A DNA stretch of 64,000 bases. Source: CBDBCU01 sp965203435 (lineage in GTDB: Bacteria; Chloroflexota; Dehalococcoidia; Lucifugimonadales; UBA3495). The DNA lies in contig CBDBCU010000003.1 in NCBI GenBank assembly GCA_965203435.1, positions 472,964-536,963 on the forward strand. The letters are read 5' to 3'. The notes beneath the pieces are model-generated. The model had not been told where the DNA came from, ran no database searches, and was given only the letters and a program-made list of their open reading frames with translations. The stretch's first letter is position 1; each line of letters starts with the position of its first letter. The translations under genes were made by a program, and so were the position numbers. This document shows positions 16,592 to 24,570 of the stretch, piece by piece.

Positions 16592-16971
16592 GATACTACC
16601 TGACAGTTGGGGAGGATGTTGAATTCGGCCAGCGGCCACCAAGTATAATGGGTCGGGGAATGGTCGCCGGTTTGCTGAATATAGCCGGCCCCGGCGCTCA
16701 AGAAAACCTGGCAAAGCCGCATCCCCCGCAAGTTCCGCCGTTTCAGCCGCGCCTCGGCATCCCGGCGATCGGAAAAGACCGACAGCCCCCGGGCTTGACA
16801 TTCGGTAACGCGGCGGTAAGGCCGCTCGGGATTCAGCGCCCGTTGCGACTGAAAATCCCGGTCCGCCGGCGGATCGCTCTGCACCAGACGGAAAACCCGG
16901 CGGGGACGGATAATTTCCTCGGCTTCCGGCGGTGGGCAGTCCGCCGGCAAGGGTTCGCGGTAAGCAAGCAT
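16588..16971 (-). CDS. Unknown protein, first gene of a coupled pair
   Basis: A 127-residue basic protein from ATG 16971. It contains VFRLVQSDPPADRDF, RRVTECQARGLSVFSDRRDAEA and a C-terminal THYTWWPLAEF. The alternation of Arg-rich strands, and SVFS followed by helix, recalls small ADP-ribosyltransferase- or RES-like toxins, but no catalytic motif is assured. An earlier start (ATG 16989) is possible. It overlaps the next gene by 4 bp and lies back to back with the cobalamin riboswitch promoter. I cannot assign a function. Confidence 0.5.
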   Translation of the reverse strand: MLAYREPLPADCPPPEAEEIIRPRRVFRLVQSDPPADRDFQSQRALNPERPYRRVTECQARGLSVFSDRRDAEARLKRRNLRGMRLCQVFLSAGAGYIQQTGDHSPTHYTWWPLAEFNILPNCQVVS

Positions 16972-17005
16972 AACCGGGCAATTATAACACATTTCCAACA
17001 ACCCC

Positions 17006-17035
17006 TTGACAACCGCCGCCATCCCGTTATATAAT
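17006..17035 (+). promoter_or_regulatory. Sigma-70-type promoter of the cobalamin leader
   Basis: TTGACA at 17006-17011 and TATAAT at 17030-17035, spacer 18 bp: both hexamers match consensus. Transcription should start near 17042 and read through the riboswitch. Confidence 0.85.
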
Positions 17036-17079
17036 CCTTAGCGCAACATTCCATTGGCCTTAACAACCGAATAATTCCA

Positions 17080-17300
17080 GCGTTCACAGGTGGCCCCGGC
17101 TTTAGGCCAAGCGTCAAAAGCCCGGGGCTGAAAAGGGAAGCCGGTGCAAATCCGGCGTGGTCGCGCCACTGTAACTGGCAAGAACCCCCGCTAATCCGCA
17201 AGGCGGAAAAGCGCCACTGGCCCCAATGCAACGGGCCGGGAAGGCCGCGGGGAGTTCGTCAGCAGCCAGAAGCCAGGAGACCTGCCTGAGAACTTGACGC
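17080..17300 (+). promoter_or_regulatory. Cobalamin (B12) riboswitch
   Basis: Contains the conserved core GGGAAGCCGGTGCAAATCCG (with GCCACTGTAA after it) and the B12-box-like GCCAGAAGCCAGGAGACCTG near 17265-17285. It lies between a consensus promoter and an intrinsic terminator, 350 bp before cobB. Binding of adenosylcobalamin should favour the terminator and shut down the cob genes. Confidence 0.93.
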
Positions 17301-17343
17301 AATACGCTTCGCGGCAAGGTGTATCAGTCTGTTGACTTATAGC

Positions 17344-17371
17344 AAGCCTGACCGGGAAAGTCAGGCTTTTT
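17344..17371 (+). terminator. Riboswitch expression-platform terminator
   Basis: AAGCCTGAC (17344-17352) pairs with GTCAGGCTT (17360-17368) and runs into TTTTTT. It is a strong intrinsic terminator, consistent with transcriptional control by the riboswitch. Confidence 0.9.
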
Positions 17372-17540
17372 TCTTTGTCCCTTCCGCCGCAATTATCCCG
17401 TCCAATGGCCGGCGTCATTGGACTTATCCGTGAGAGATGGCCGGGCGGCCCCGCCCGCTGGCTAGGCGGCGCAGTACCTCCTCCACTGCGCGGGCCGGCC
17501 GGGGCGGCCTAACCCGCCCGGCCCTCTTTCATCCCTTTCT

Positions 17541-17572
17541 ACCGTCATTCCCGCGTAAGCGGGAATGACGGT
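17541..17572. repeat. Perfect palindromic form of the dRS3-like repeat
   Basis: Two 14-bp arms (ACCGTCATTCCCGC and its inverse) around GTAA. It sits in the cobB leader between the terminator and the start codon, so it would lie in the transcript. Confidence 0.9.
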
Positions 17573-17649
17573 AAAGCCGGGTAGCATTATCCGCCCACCC
17601 GTTGCATAATAGACAGCAGACAATCCATCCTCAAGACCGGAGGCCGTCA

Positions 17650-19014
17650 ATGACCGCCGCAATTGTCATCGCCGGGGTACGCAGCGGCGTGGGCAAAACC
17701 ACTATCGCCGCCGGGATAATGGCCGCCCTGGCCCGCCGCGGCTATGCCGTGCAGCCCTTTAAGGCCGGCCCCGACTACATTGACCCCTCCTATCATCAGC
17801 TTGCTTGCGGCGTTCCCTCCCGCAACCTGGATACCTGGCTGCTGCCCCCGGCCACCGTGGTCGAACTGTTCCGCCGCGCCGTCGGCCAAGAAAAAATCGC
17901 CATTATCGAGGGCGTGATGGGCCTCTATGACGGCCACGACGCCCTGTCCGAAAACGGCTCCACGGCGCAGCTGGCAAAACTGCTGAAGGCCCCGGTCATC
18001 CTGATTGCCGATGCCGGCAAAGTGGCCCGCAGCGTAGCCGCCGAAATCCTCGGCTATCAGCAGTTTGACCCGGCCCTGCGCCTGGCCGGCGTTATCCTCA
18101 ACGGCATCGGCGGCCCCCGCCATTTGGATTTTTGCCAGCCGCAGATCGCCGCCACTACCGGCCTGCCGGTCTTGGGTTATTTGCCGCGCCGGGACGAATT
18201 AACCCAGCCGGAGCGGCATCTGGGATTGATTCCCACCGCGGAAGGCACCGTAGCCCAGGAATGGTACGACACCCTGACCGCCCAAGTTGCGGAAACCATT
18301 GACTTGGATGCCTTACTGCAAATTGCCGCCACGGCTAACCCGCCGGCCGGCCCGCCGCAGGTCTATCCGGCCGCGCCGCAGCCGACCCGCGCCCGCATCG
18401 CCGTCGCACAAGATAAGGCTTTCAGCTTTTACTATCAGGATTCCCTGGATTTGCTGACCGCTTGGGGCGCGGAACTGCTGCCCTTCAGTCCCTTGACTGA
18501 CGCCGCCCTGCCGCCGGATGCCGGCGGCGTCTATATCGGCGGCGGATTCCCGGAACTCTTTGCCCGGGAATTGTCGGAAAATCGGCCCATGCTGGAATCC
18601 CTGCGGGATGCCATCCGCCGGCAAATGCCGGTCTATGCCGAGTGCGGCGGATTGATGTATCTGGGGCAAAGCCTTTCCGATTTGGACGGCGTAGCGTATC
18701 CTATGGTCGGGGCTTTGCCGGCGGTATCCTCCATGGATGGCCGGCGGCTGACTTTGGGCTATCGGGAAGTGGCCGCCACCGCCGCCACGCCGCTGCTGCA
18801 ACCGGGCCAGTCGGTAAGGGGGCATGAATTCCACTGGTCCGTATTGGCGGAGCCGCCCAATCCGGAAACCGCCCTCTATCGGGTAGTAAATCAGGATAAC
18901 CGCCCGGAGGGTTTTCGGATTGGCAATCTGTGGGCCTCTTACATCCACATCCACCTGGGCAGCGCCCCCGGCCTGGCCCAAAAGTTTGTGGACACCTGCG
19001 CCGGGGGGAATTAA
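17650..19014 (+). CDS. cobB: Cobyrinate a,c-diamide synthase
   Basis: A 454-residue glutamine-dependent amidase that amidates the a and c side chains of the corrin ring using ATP. N-terminal P-loop synthetase domain: GVRSGVGKTT (residues 9-18), FKAGPDYIDPSYH, and IEGVMGLYDG. C-terminal class I glutaminase-like domain: nucleophile Cys in YAECGGLMYL (about 334) and a His in YIHIHLGS (about 434). The ATG at 17650 follows GGAGG. It is the first gene behind the cobalamin riboswitch. It could act on hydrogenobyrinate or cobyrinate; the pathway variant is not decidable here. Confidence 0.93.
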   Translation: MTAAIVIAGVRSGVGKTTIAAGIMAALARRGYAVQPFKAGPDYIDPSYHQLACGVPSRNLDTWLLPPATVVELFRRAVGQEKIAIIEGVMGLYDGHDALSENGSTAQLAKLLKAPVILIADAGKVARSVAAEILGYQQFDPALRLAGVILNGIGGPRHLDFCQPQIAATTGLPVLGYLPRRDELTQPERHLGLIPTAEGTVAQEWYDTLTAQVAETIDLDALLQIAATANPPAGPPQVYPAAPQPTRARIAVAQDKAFSFYYQDSLDLLTAWGAELLPFSPLTDAALPPDAGGVYIGGGFPELFARELSENRPMLESLRDAIRRQMPVYAECGGLMYLGQSLSDLDGVAYPMVGALPAVSSMDGRRLTLGYREVAATAATPLLQPGQSVRGHEFHWSVLAEPPNPETALYRVVNQDNRPEGFRIGNLWASYIHIHLGSAPGLAQKFVDTCAGGN

Positions 19015-19301
19015 CATGGATGGGCAGGATAAACAGGATTTTTGTCTGCATCATCATTCCGCTCATCCTGAACTGGTTGAAGGATGGCAAGCAGCGCCTT
19101 TCCGCTCATCCTGAACTGGTTGAAGGATGGCCGGCAGCACCTTTCCGCTCATCCTGAACTGGTTGAAGGATGGCAAGCAGCGCCTTTCCGCTCATCCTGA
19201 ACTGGTTGAAGGATGGCAAGCAGCGCCTTTCCGCTCATCCTGAACTGGTTGAAGGATGGCAGACAACAAAAATCCTGTCTATCCTGTCTATCCATGTAAA
19301 T
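19012..19301. repeat. ATCCTGT inverted element interrupted by a tandem array
   Basis: The left end (AACATGGATGGGCAGGATAA) and right end (ATCCTGTCTATCCATGTAAA) are the inverted arms of the 13254-type element. The interior is replaced by five copies of a 43-bp unit. The element lies between cobB and cobO and must be co-transcribed if these form an operon. Confidence 0.88.
19060..19258. repeat. Five-copy 43-bp tandem repeat
   Basis: Units start at 19062, 19105, 19148, 19191 and 19234, exactly 43 bp apart. Each contains CATCCTGAACTGGTTGAAGG followed by a less conserved tail. The second copy differs in the tail (CCGGCAGCAC). It is too uniform throughout to be repeat-plus-spacer. Confidence 0.92.
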
Positions 19302-19314
19302 AAAAGGAGAAAAA

Positions 19315-19890
19315 ATGACTACCGAGCAAGTTAGCCGGGAGCCGGGGCCGCAGTCGGTTCAAGGCCCCCGCATCAACAAGGGCCTGGTCATCGTCAACAC
19401 CGGCAACGGCAAGGGCAAGACCACCGCCGCGATGGGCGTGCTGTTCCGGGCCTGGGGCCGGGATTTGCGGGTGATTATGCTCCAGTTCATCAAGCACACC
19501 ACCGCCAACTTTGGCGAGCAGCGCGCCGCCGGGAAAATCGGCGTTACCATGCGCGCTATGGGCGACGGCTTTACCTGGCGCTCCCGGGATTTGGAACAGA
19601 GCGCCGATTTGGCCCGGGCCTTGTGGGCCGACGCCCAGGAAATCATCGCCGCCGGCGCGCATGACCTGGTGGTGCTGGACGAGTTCACCTATCCCCTGCA
19701 TTACGGCTGGATTCCGGTGGACGAAGTCCTTGCCGCCCTGCAAAGCCGGCCGGAAATGCTGCACATCATCATCACCGGCCGCCACGCCCCGCCGGAACTG
19801 GTGGACTACGCCGACCTGGTAACGGAAATGCAGGTGGTCAAGCACCCCTACCAGCAAGGCATCAAAGCCCAGCCGGGCATCGAGTTTTAA
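19315..19890 (+). CDS. cobO: Cob(I)yrinic acid a,c-diamide adenosyltransferase
   Basis: A 191-residue CobA/CobO/BtuR-type enzyme that transfers the 5'-deoxyadenosyl group from ATP to cob(I)alamin precursors. Walker A is NTGNGKGKTTAAMG (about residues 27-40); VVLDEFTYPLHYGW and the ITGRHAP region are also typical. The C-terminal KHPYQQGIKAQPGIEF matches the family end. The ATG at 19315 follows AAAAGGAGAAAA. It is the second gene of the cob run and supplies the cofactor form nrdJ needs. Confidence 0.95.
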   Translation: MTTEQVSREPGPQSVQGPRINKGLVIVNTGNGKGKTTAAMGVLFRAWGRDLRVIMLQFIKHTTANFGEQRAAGKIGVTMRAMGDGFTWRSRDLEQSADLARALWADAQEIIAAGAHDLVVLDEFTYPLHYGWIPVDEVLAALQSRPEMLHIIITGRHAPPELVDYADLVTEMQVVKHPYQQGIKAQPGIEF

Positions 19891-19968
19891 GCGGGCGGGG
19901 CGGGCCGGCGGTTTTGCCGGTCTAACCGGCCAGCCCGACGGCCGCCCATCCCATCGGAGGATTGAGCA

Positions 19969-20502
19969 ATGGCGAAAGTGGAACTGGAAATAACCGACAA
20001 CCTCCTGCACAACCTGGGCTTGCCGCCGCCGGCGGCCGAGCAGCTGCTCCGCCAAGAGTTGGCCCTGGCTTTGTGCGAACAGGGCCGGCTTTCTTGCGCC
20101 GTAGCCGGCCGCTTTGCCGGCTTGGACGGGACGGAGCTTGATGCCCGGCTGCGGGAACGGCGGCGCGTCCGGGAAACGGAGGAGTTCCTCGACCGGGAAC
20201 CCGGGGCCAACGCCGGCGCCTATACGCCGCCAGCTTGCGGGGTCAAGGCCAAAACCGCCCTGCCCATTCCCGAGGAGGTGCAGGCCGCCCTGAACCTGCC
20301 GCCGGAAAAGCTGCTGCCGGAACTCCGCAAAGAGTTGGCCCTGGATTTGTACGAACAATGGATCCTGGGCTCCGGCCCCGTCCGCCGCTACGCCGAACTC
20401 AGCTGGTGGGACTTTTTCGACTTGCGGGGGGAACGGGACATCGTCATCCAATACTCCCGCAAAGACTTGGAGGACGACTTGCGCTATGCCTTGGGCCGTT
20501 AG
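19969..20502 (+). CDS. UPF0175-type antitoxin with a duplicated domain
   Basis: A 177-residue protein. The UPF0175-like unit occurs twice: residues about 8-60 (LGLPPPAAEQLLRQELALALCEQG ... AGRFAGL) and about 100-155 (LNLPPEKLLPELRKELALDLYEQW ... RYAELSWWDFFDLRG). Single-unit UPF0175 proteins are about 80 residues and act as antitoxins to DUF3368 PIN toxins. Here the linked tandem may bind DNA or toxin as an internal dimer. ATG 19969 has GGAGG upstream. The 3' end overlaps the toxin gene by 17 bp, so the two are coupled. Confidence 0.75.
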   Translation: MAKVELEITDNLLHNLGLPPPAAEQLLRQELALALCEQGRLSCAVAGRFAGLDGTELDARLRERRRVRETEEFLDREPGANAGAYTPPACGVKAKTALPIPEEVQAALNLPPEKLLPELRKELALDLYEQWILGSGPVRRYAELSWWDFFDLRGERDIVIQYSRKDLEDDLRYALGR

Positions 20503-20989
20503 CAACTCTACCCCGCTGATTGGCCTTTCCATCGTGGGGCATCTGGAACTGCTGCGGGAGTTTTACGGGGAAGTATGGATACCCCCGGCAGTCTGGCAGG
20601 AAGTGGTGGAAGCCGGGCAAGGATTGGCCGGTTCCCATGAGGTGTCAGCGGCCGTTGCCGCCGGCTGGATGCGCGTAGTCGTCCCTCCTGACCAGCAGCT
20701 CGACCAGCTACTGAAACAGGAACTGGATGCCGGAGAAGCCGAAGCCATCGCCTTGGCCGTAACCAGTGCGGCCGAGGTTTTGGCGATCGATGAGAGGACC
20801 GGCCGACAGATGACCCAGAACTACAATCTTAACATTATTGGCACGGTCGGCCTCCTTACCCGCGCCGCCCAAGAAGGCCGCATAAGTTCCTTGCGGGACG
20901 ACTTGGACCGTCTGCGTCAGATTGGGTTTCGGATCAGCAACTATCTCTACCGGAACGCTCTGAACACTTTGGAACAATCGTCACATTAG
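20486..20989 (+). CDS. DUF3368 PIN-like toxin
   Basis: A 167-residue protein with the DUF3368 signature: VSNSTPLIGLSIVGHLELLREFYG at the N-terminus, IPPAVWQEVV, the acidic DAGEAEAIALA, and IGTVGLLTRAAQEG near residue 115. As in many DUF3368 proteins the first motif has Asn where classic PIN nucleases have Asp; the acidic residues further on (Glu/Asp in DAGEAE and IDERTG) remain. RNase activity is presumed from the PIN fold. It overlaps the UPF0175 gene and sits between cobO and cobT, 31 bp before the latter. Confidence 0.82.
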   Translation: MPWAVSNSTPLIGLSIVGHLELLREFYGEVWIPPAVWQEVVEAGQGLAGSHEVSAAVAAGWMRVVVPPDQQLDQLLKQELDAGEAEAIALAVTSAAEVLAIDERTGRQMTQNYNLNIIGTVGLLTRAAQEGRISSLRDDLDRLRQIGFRISNYLYRNALNTLEQSSH

Positions 20990-21020
20990 CGCCCCCATCC
21001 CAAAAACCGGAGGCCCCGTT

Positions 21021-22088
21021 ATGACCATCTCTCCCCTGGTTGACCGCACCCGGGAAGCCATTGCCTCCCCGGACGCCGCCGCTGTGGCCGCCGCCCGCGC
21101 CCGGCAGGATACCTTGACCAAGCCCCTGGGCAGTCTGGGCCGGCTGGAGGATTTGTCGGCGAGGCTGGCCGGGATGTTCGGTGAACCGACGCCGCAAATC
21201 CGCCGCAAGGCGGTCATCCTGGCCGCCGGGGATCACGGCGTCGTGGCCGAGGGGGTCAGCGCCTATCCCCAGGAAGTTACCCCTCAGATGGTCTATAACT
21301 TTCTGCGCGGCGGGGCCGGCATCAATGTGCTGGCCCGCCACGCCGGGGCCGAAATCGTCATCCTGGACGCCGGCGTCGCCGATGACTTGGAACCCCATCC
21401 CCTGCTGCGCGCGGTCAAGGTAGCCTACGGCACCGCCAATATGGCCCTCGGCCCGGCAATGACCCGGGAGCAGGCGGTCCGCTGTCTGGAAATCGGCATT
21501 GCCGCCGCCCAGGAGCAGCGGGACGCCGGGGCCGACCTGATTGCCTGCGGCGATATGGGCATTGGCAACACCACCGCCGCCAGCGCCATCACCGCCGCTA
21601 TTGCCGGCGCCGACCCGGCCGCCGTAACCGGCCGGGGTACCGGCCTTGACGACCCCGGCCTGGCCCGCAAGATAGAAGTAATCCGCCGCGCCCTGGCGGT
21701 CAACCAGCCCGACCCTCAGGATGGGTTGGATGTGCTGACCAAAGTAGGCGGCTTGGAAATTGGCGTACTGGCTGGCGCGATGTTGGGGACGGCCGCCGGC
21801 CGCCGGCCGGTAGTAGTGGACGGGTTCATCTCCGGCGCCGCCGCCCTGATTGCCTGGCGGCTTTGCCCGGCGGCCAAAGACTACTTTATCGCCGCCCACC
21901 AGTCGGTAGAGCCGGGGCATCGGGTCGGCTTGGACGCTATGGACTTGACGCCGCTGCTGGATTTGGGAATGCGCCTGGGCGAAGGCACCGGCGCGGCTCT
22001 GGCGATGCACTTGATCGAGGCCGCCGCCCGCTGCCTGGCGGAAATGGCGACTTTCGCCGAGGCCGGCGTCTCGGAACGGGACGATTAG
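21021..22088 (+). CDS. cobT: Nicotinate-nucleotide:dimethylbenzimidazole phosphoribosyltransferase
   Basis: A 355-residue enzyme that makes alpha-ribazole phosphate for the lower ligand of cobalamin. Visible: TKPLGSLGRLEDLSARLAG, the AGDHGVVAEGVSAYPQEVT substrate loop, CGDMGIGNTTAASAI, GRGTGLDDPGLARK, and the catalytic Glu in LGEGTGAALAM (about residue 320). Starts at ATG 21021. It is the last gene of the cob run. The toxin-antitoxin pair separates it from cobO. Confidence 0.95.
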   Translation: MTISPLVDRTREAIASPDAAAVAAARARQDTLTKPLGSLGRLEDLSARLAGMFGEPTPQIRRKAVILAAGDHGVVAEGVSAYPQEVTPQMVYNFLRGGAGINVLARHAGAEIVILDAGVADDLEPHPLLRAVKVAYGTANMALGPAMTREQAVRCLEIGIAAAQEQRDAGADLIACGDMGIGNTTAASAITAAIAGADPAAVTGRGTGLDDPGLARKIEVIRRALAVNQPDPQDGLDVLTKVGGLEIGVLAGAMLGTAAGRRPVVVDGFISGAAALIAWRLCPAAKDYFIAAHQSVEPGHRVGLDAMDLTPLLDLGMRLGEGTGAALAMHLIEAAARCLAEMATFAEAGVSERDD

Positions 22089-22103
22089 GCTTTCCCGCCC
22101 CCC

Positions 22104-22224
22104 TGATTCAAACAGGGATAGACCGGATAGACCGGATTTTTGTATCTGGTTAGAACGGTAATGGCGGTCAATAACCATTCCTAGCAGATATAGAATCCTG
22201 TTTATCCTGTCTATCCATGTTAAT
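22104..22224. repeat. ATCCTGT-type inverted element
   Basis: Begins GATTCAAACAGGGATAGACC and ends with TATCCTGTCTATCCATGTTA. A divergent copy of the 13254 element, lying between cobT and the lipoprotein gene. Confidence 0.87.
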
Positions 22225-22239
22225 TAAAGGACGGGAAAA

Positions 22240-22551
22240 TTGCCGTCATTTCTGGCCCCGGCGGGCTTGTTGCTGCTATCGCTGGCTGCCCTTTTATCCC
22301 TGGCGGCTTGCGGCGACGGGGAAACCCGGCAGGTGCGCGGCCAAGTCATTGAGGTATCCGCCCGGGATTTTGCCGAACTGGAAACCCTGGGGATTCGGGA
22401 TGCCGCCGGGCGGGAATACCGCTTTACCACCGAGGGCTTTGTCGGCTTTACCCCCTCCCATGTGCGGGAACATCAGCTCTTGGGCCAATCCCTGCTGGTA
22501 ACTTACGAAAAGCGGGGGGAGGAACTGGTAGCCGTAGCTCTGGCCGACTGA
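22240..22551 (+). CDS. Small lipoprotein
   Basis: A 103-residue protein with a lipoprotein signal: hydrophobic LLLLSLAALLSLAAC with the lipobox LAAC, Cys about 24. The mature part (about 80 residues) looks like a small beta-barrel (QVRGQVIEVSARDF; LLVTYEKRGEELVAVAL). The likely start is TTG 22240 with AAAGGA upstream; no ATG fits. Membrane anchored; function unknown. It converges on the Uma2 gene, whose stop lies 1 bp beyond. Confidence 0.6.
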   Translation: MPSFLAPAGLLLLSLAALLSLAACGDGETRQVRGQVIEVSARDFAELETLGIRDAAGREYRFTTEGFVGFTPSHVREHQLLGQSLLVTYEKRGEELVAVALAD

Positions 22552-22552
22552 A

Positions 22553-23104
22553 TCAGGCAAAAATATCCCCCACCGCCATTTGCCAGCCGGGAACTACATT
22601 GCCGCCCTCCAGAGTATCCTGCTCCGTCAGGATGACCGGGCTTTGGCCGGGACGGCGGCAAGTTACGGTGCGGTTGCGCGGATTTACCAGCACCACCAGC
22701 TGCACCCCGGCCGCCAGCCAATCCGCCACCTTTTCCTCCACCTCGGTATAGCGGTCGTTGGGGGAAATAACCTCCACCGCCAAATCCGGTGGGCCGGGCC
22801 AATAGCCATCGACCAGACCGACCGCCGCAATCCTTTCCTGCCTTACAAAAGCGGCATCCGGGGACAGCACATGGTCGGGATCGGAGCCAATCCGAAACCC
22901 GGTATCGGCCCCGAAAACCTCGCCCAAGTTATGCGCTTTCGCGTGATTGCCCAACGAGAGGGCAACGCTGATTGACAACTTCCCGTGATACGCTCCGGCC
23001 GGCGCCATCTTTCTCAGTTCCCCCCTTACCAGTTCGTAGCGATAGCCGTCCTCCGGCATCGCCAGCAGATCGGCGGCCGTTACCGCCGCGGTCTTTGCAA
23101 CCAT
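22553..23104 (-). CDS. Uma2 family (DUF820) putative nuclease, copy 1
   Basis: A 183-residue Uma2/DUF820 protein: MVAKTAAVTAADLLAMPEDG, YELVRGEL, PDAAFVRQERI and PDLAVEVISPNDR (about residues 100-112). The Asp and Glu of PDLAVEV belong to a PD-(D/E)xK-like site. The ATG at 23104 follows AGGAGGG. It is a near-copy of the 23167-23718 gene; the two share about 60 bp of upstream sequence as well, so the duplicated unit is about 614 bp. Uma2 proteins are widespread in Cyanobacteria and Chloroflexota; their role is not established. Confidence 0.85.
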   Translation of the reverse strand: MVAKTAAVTAADLLAMPEDGYRYELVRGELRKMAPAGAYHGKLSISVALSLGNHAKAHNLGEVFGADTGFRIGSDPDHVLSPDAAFVRQERIAAVGLVDGYWPGPPDLAVEVISPNDRYTEVEEKVADWLAAGVQLVVLVNPRNRTVTCRRPGQSPVILTEQDTLEGGNVVPGWQMAVGDIFA

Positions 23105-23166
23105 ATCCGGCCCTCCTGATGGTTTGATTAGCGGTCTTGTGCGGCAACTTATCTTACCGCCGGGCC

Positions 23167-23718
23167 TCAGGCAAAAATATCCCCCACCGCCATTTGCCAG
23201 CCGGGAACTACATCGCCGCCCTCCAGCATATCCGCCTCGGTCAGGATAACCGGGCTTTGGCCGGGACGGCGGCAAGTCACCGTGCGATTGCGCGGATTTA
23301 CCAGCGCCACCAGCTGCACCCCGGCCGCCAGCCAATCCGCCACCTTTTCCTCCACCTCGGTATAGCGGTCGTTGGGAGAAATGACTTCCACCGCCAAATC
23401 CGGCGCCCCGGGCCAATAGCCCTCGACCAGACCGACCGCCGCAATCCTTTCCCGCCGCACAAAAGCGGCGTCCGGGGCGCGCACATGGTCGGGATCGGAG
23501 CCAATCCGAAACCCGCCGTCAGCCCCGAAAACCTCGCCCAGGTTATGCGCCGCGGCATAGACCAGCAGGGCGGCGCCTATTTTGATGGCAGTTTTGCTGT
23601 GGTACGCTCCGGCCGGCGCCATCTTTCGCAGTTCCCCCCTTACCAGTTCGTAGCGATAGCCGTCGTCCGGCATTGCCAGCAGTTCGGCGGCCGTTACCGC
23701 CGCGGTCTTTGCAACCAT
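23167..23718 (-). CDS. Uma2 family (DUF820) putative nuclease, copy 2
   Basis: A 183-residue tandem paralogue of the preceding gene. The two are near identical at the ends but differ in the middle, around residues 40-60 (SKTAIKIGAALLVYAAAHNLGE here, KLSISVALSLGNHAKAHN there), so divergence is concentrated between the N-terminal helix and the catalytic core. PDLAVEVISPNDRYTEVEEK is intact. ATG 23718 has AGGAGGG. Copy 2 lies upstream on the minus strand; both carry their own ribosome binding site. Confidence 0.85.
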   Translation of the reverse strand: MVAKTAAVTAAELLAMPDDGYRYELVRGELRKMAPAGAYHSKTAIKIGAALLVYAAAHNLGEVFGADGGFRIGSDPDHVRAPDAAFVRRERIAAVGLVEGYWPGAPDLAVEVISPNDRYTEVEEKVADWLAAGVQLVALVNPRNRTVTCRRPGQSPVILTEADMLEGGDVVPGWQMAVGDIFA

Positions 23719-23988
23719 ATCCGGCCCTCCTGATGGTTTGATTAGCGGGGTTGGGCGGCAACTTATCTTACCGCCGGAACTGCCCCGCGGCAAGCCTTGC
23801 CGCCGCCCAATTCCGTTCTGTTGGGGGGTGCCCGCTACGCTTACCTTGAACTTGTTGAAATATGAATACCCCACGCCGAAATTGGGGCGGCTAACCCCCC
23901 ATCTTGACATCCCGTCTCCCCAGCAGCACAATACTACTATCGTCCCAACCCCGGCCGGCCGTGCCTGGCCGCAGGAGCAGACTGAATT

Positions 23989-24570
23989 ATGCTGAAAAAC
24001 CCGACCGCCACCGCCGTTAATGCCGACACCGCCACCGTTGCCGCCGCCGCTGTAGCGCCGGCGGCAGTTCCGCCGGCGGAATTGCCGCCGGCCAACTGGA
24101 ATCGGATGCTGAACTATCTGCAAGTCGCCAGCGGCAACATCCCCGAGGCCCTGGAGGAGTTTATCCATCAGGTAAATTATATGCCCCGTTCCCGCTACGC
24201 CTGGCACAAAGCCTTGGAAAAGGTGGATGACCCGGAGGAATCCCCGGGCAGCCGCGCTGCCTGCTTTCACCACCTGGTCGGGCAAAGCACCGGCGACGCC
24301 TTGACCGGCGACCCGGTAGCCCGGCAACCGGAGTACGACCGGTACTGCAACCCGGCCCTCCCGGAATGGGCGTACCTGACCCCTCCGGAACAAATTGCCC
24401 ACATCGTGCGGCGCATCCGCAACGAGTTTCCGGAAGTGGTCGCCGCCCAGAAAGCGGCCCTGCCGGCGCTGATCGATGAACACATCGCCAGCCTGGGCAT
24501 CACCCCGGAGGATATTGCCGAGGCCATCCGGGAAGTGCGGTGGGAGGAACAATGCTACCCCTCCGCGTAG
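23989..24570 (+). CDS. Unknown protein paired with PIN toxin (candidate antitoxin)
   Basis: A 193-residue protein. The N-terminal 35 residues are Ala/Pro-rich and low complexity; the rest is helical and acidic, with LEEFIHQVNYMP, AHIVRRIRNEFPEVV and ITPEDIAEAIREVRWEE. The last 19 bp overlap the PIN gene, whose Shine-Dalgarno lies in this coding sequence. The position matches that of antitoxins in PIN modules. I do not recognise the family; the tail after residue 150 resembles short antitoxin helices. The call depends on context. Confidence 0.5.
   Translation: MLKNPTATAVNADTATVAAAAVAPAAVPPAELPPANWNRMLNYLQVASGNIPEALEEFIHQVNYMPRSRYAWHKALEKVDDPEESPGSRAACFHHLVGQSTGDALTGDPVARQPEYDRYCNPALPEWAYLTPPEQIAHIVRRIRNEFPEVVAAQKAALPALIDEHIASLGITPEDIAEAIREVRWEEQCYPSA

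Noticed and set aside
19060..19258. CRISPR-like array of 43-bp units
   Set aside because: The whole 43-bp unit is nearly identical from copy to copy, leaving no unique spacers. The unit is also dispersed elsewhere as single copies, and no cas gene is near.
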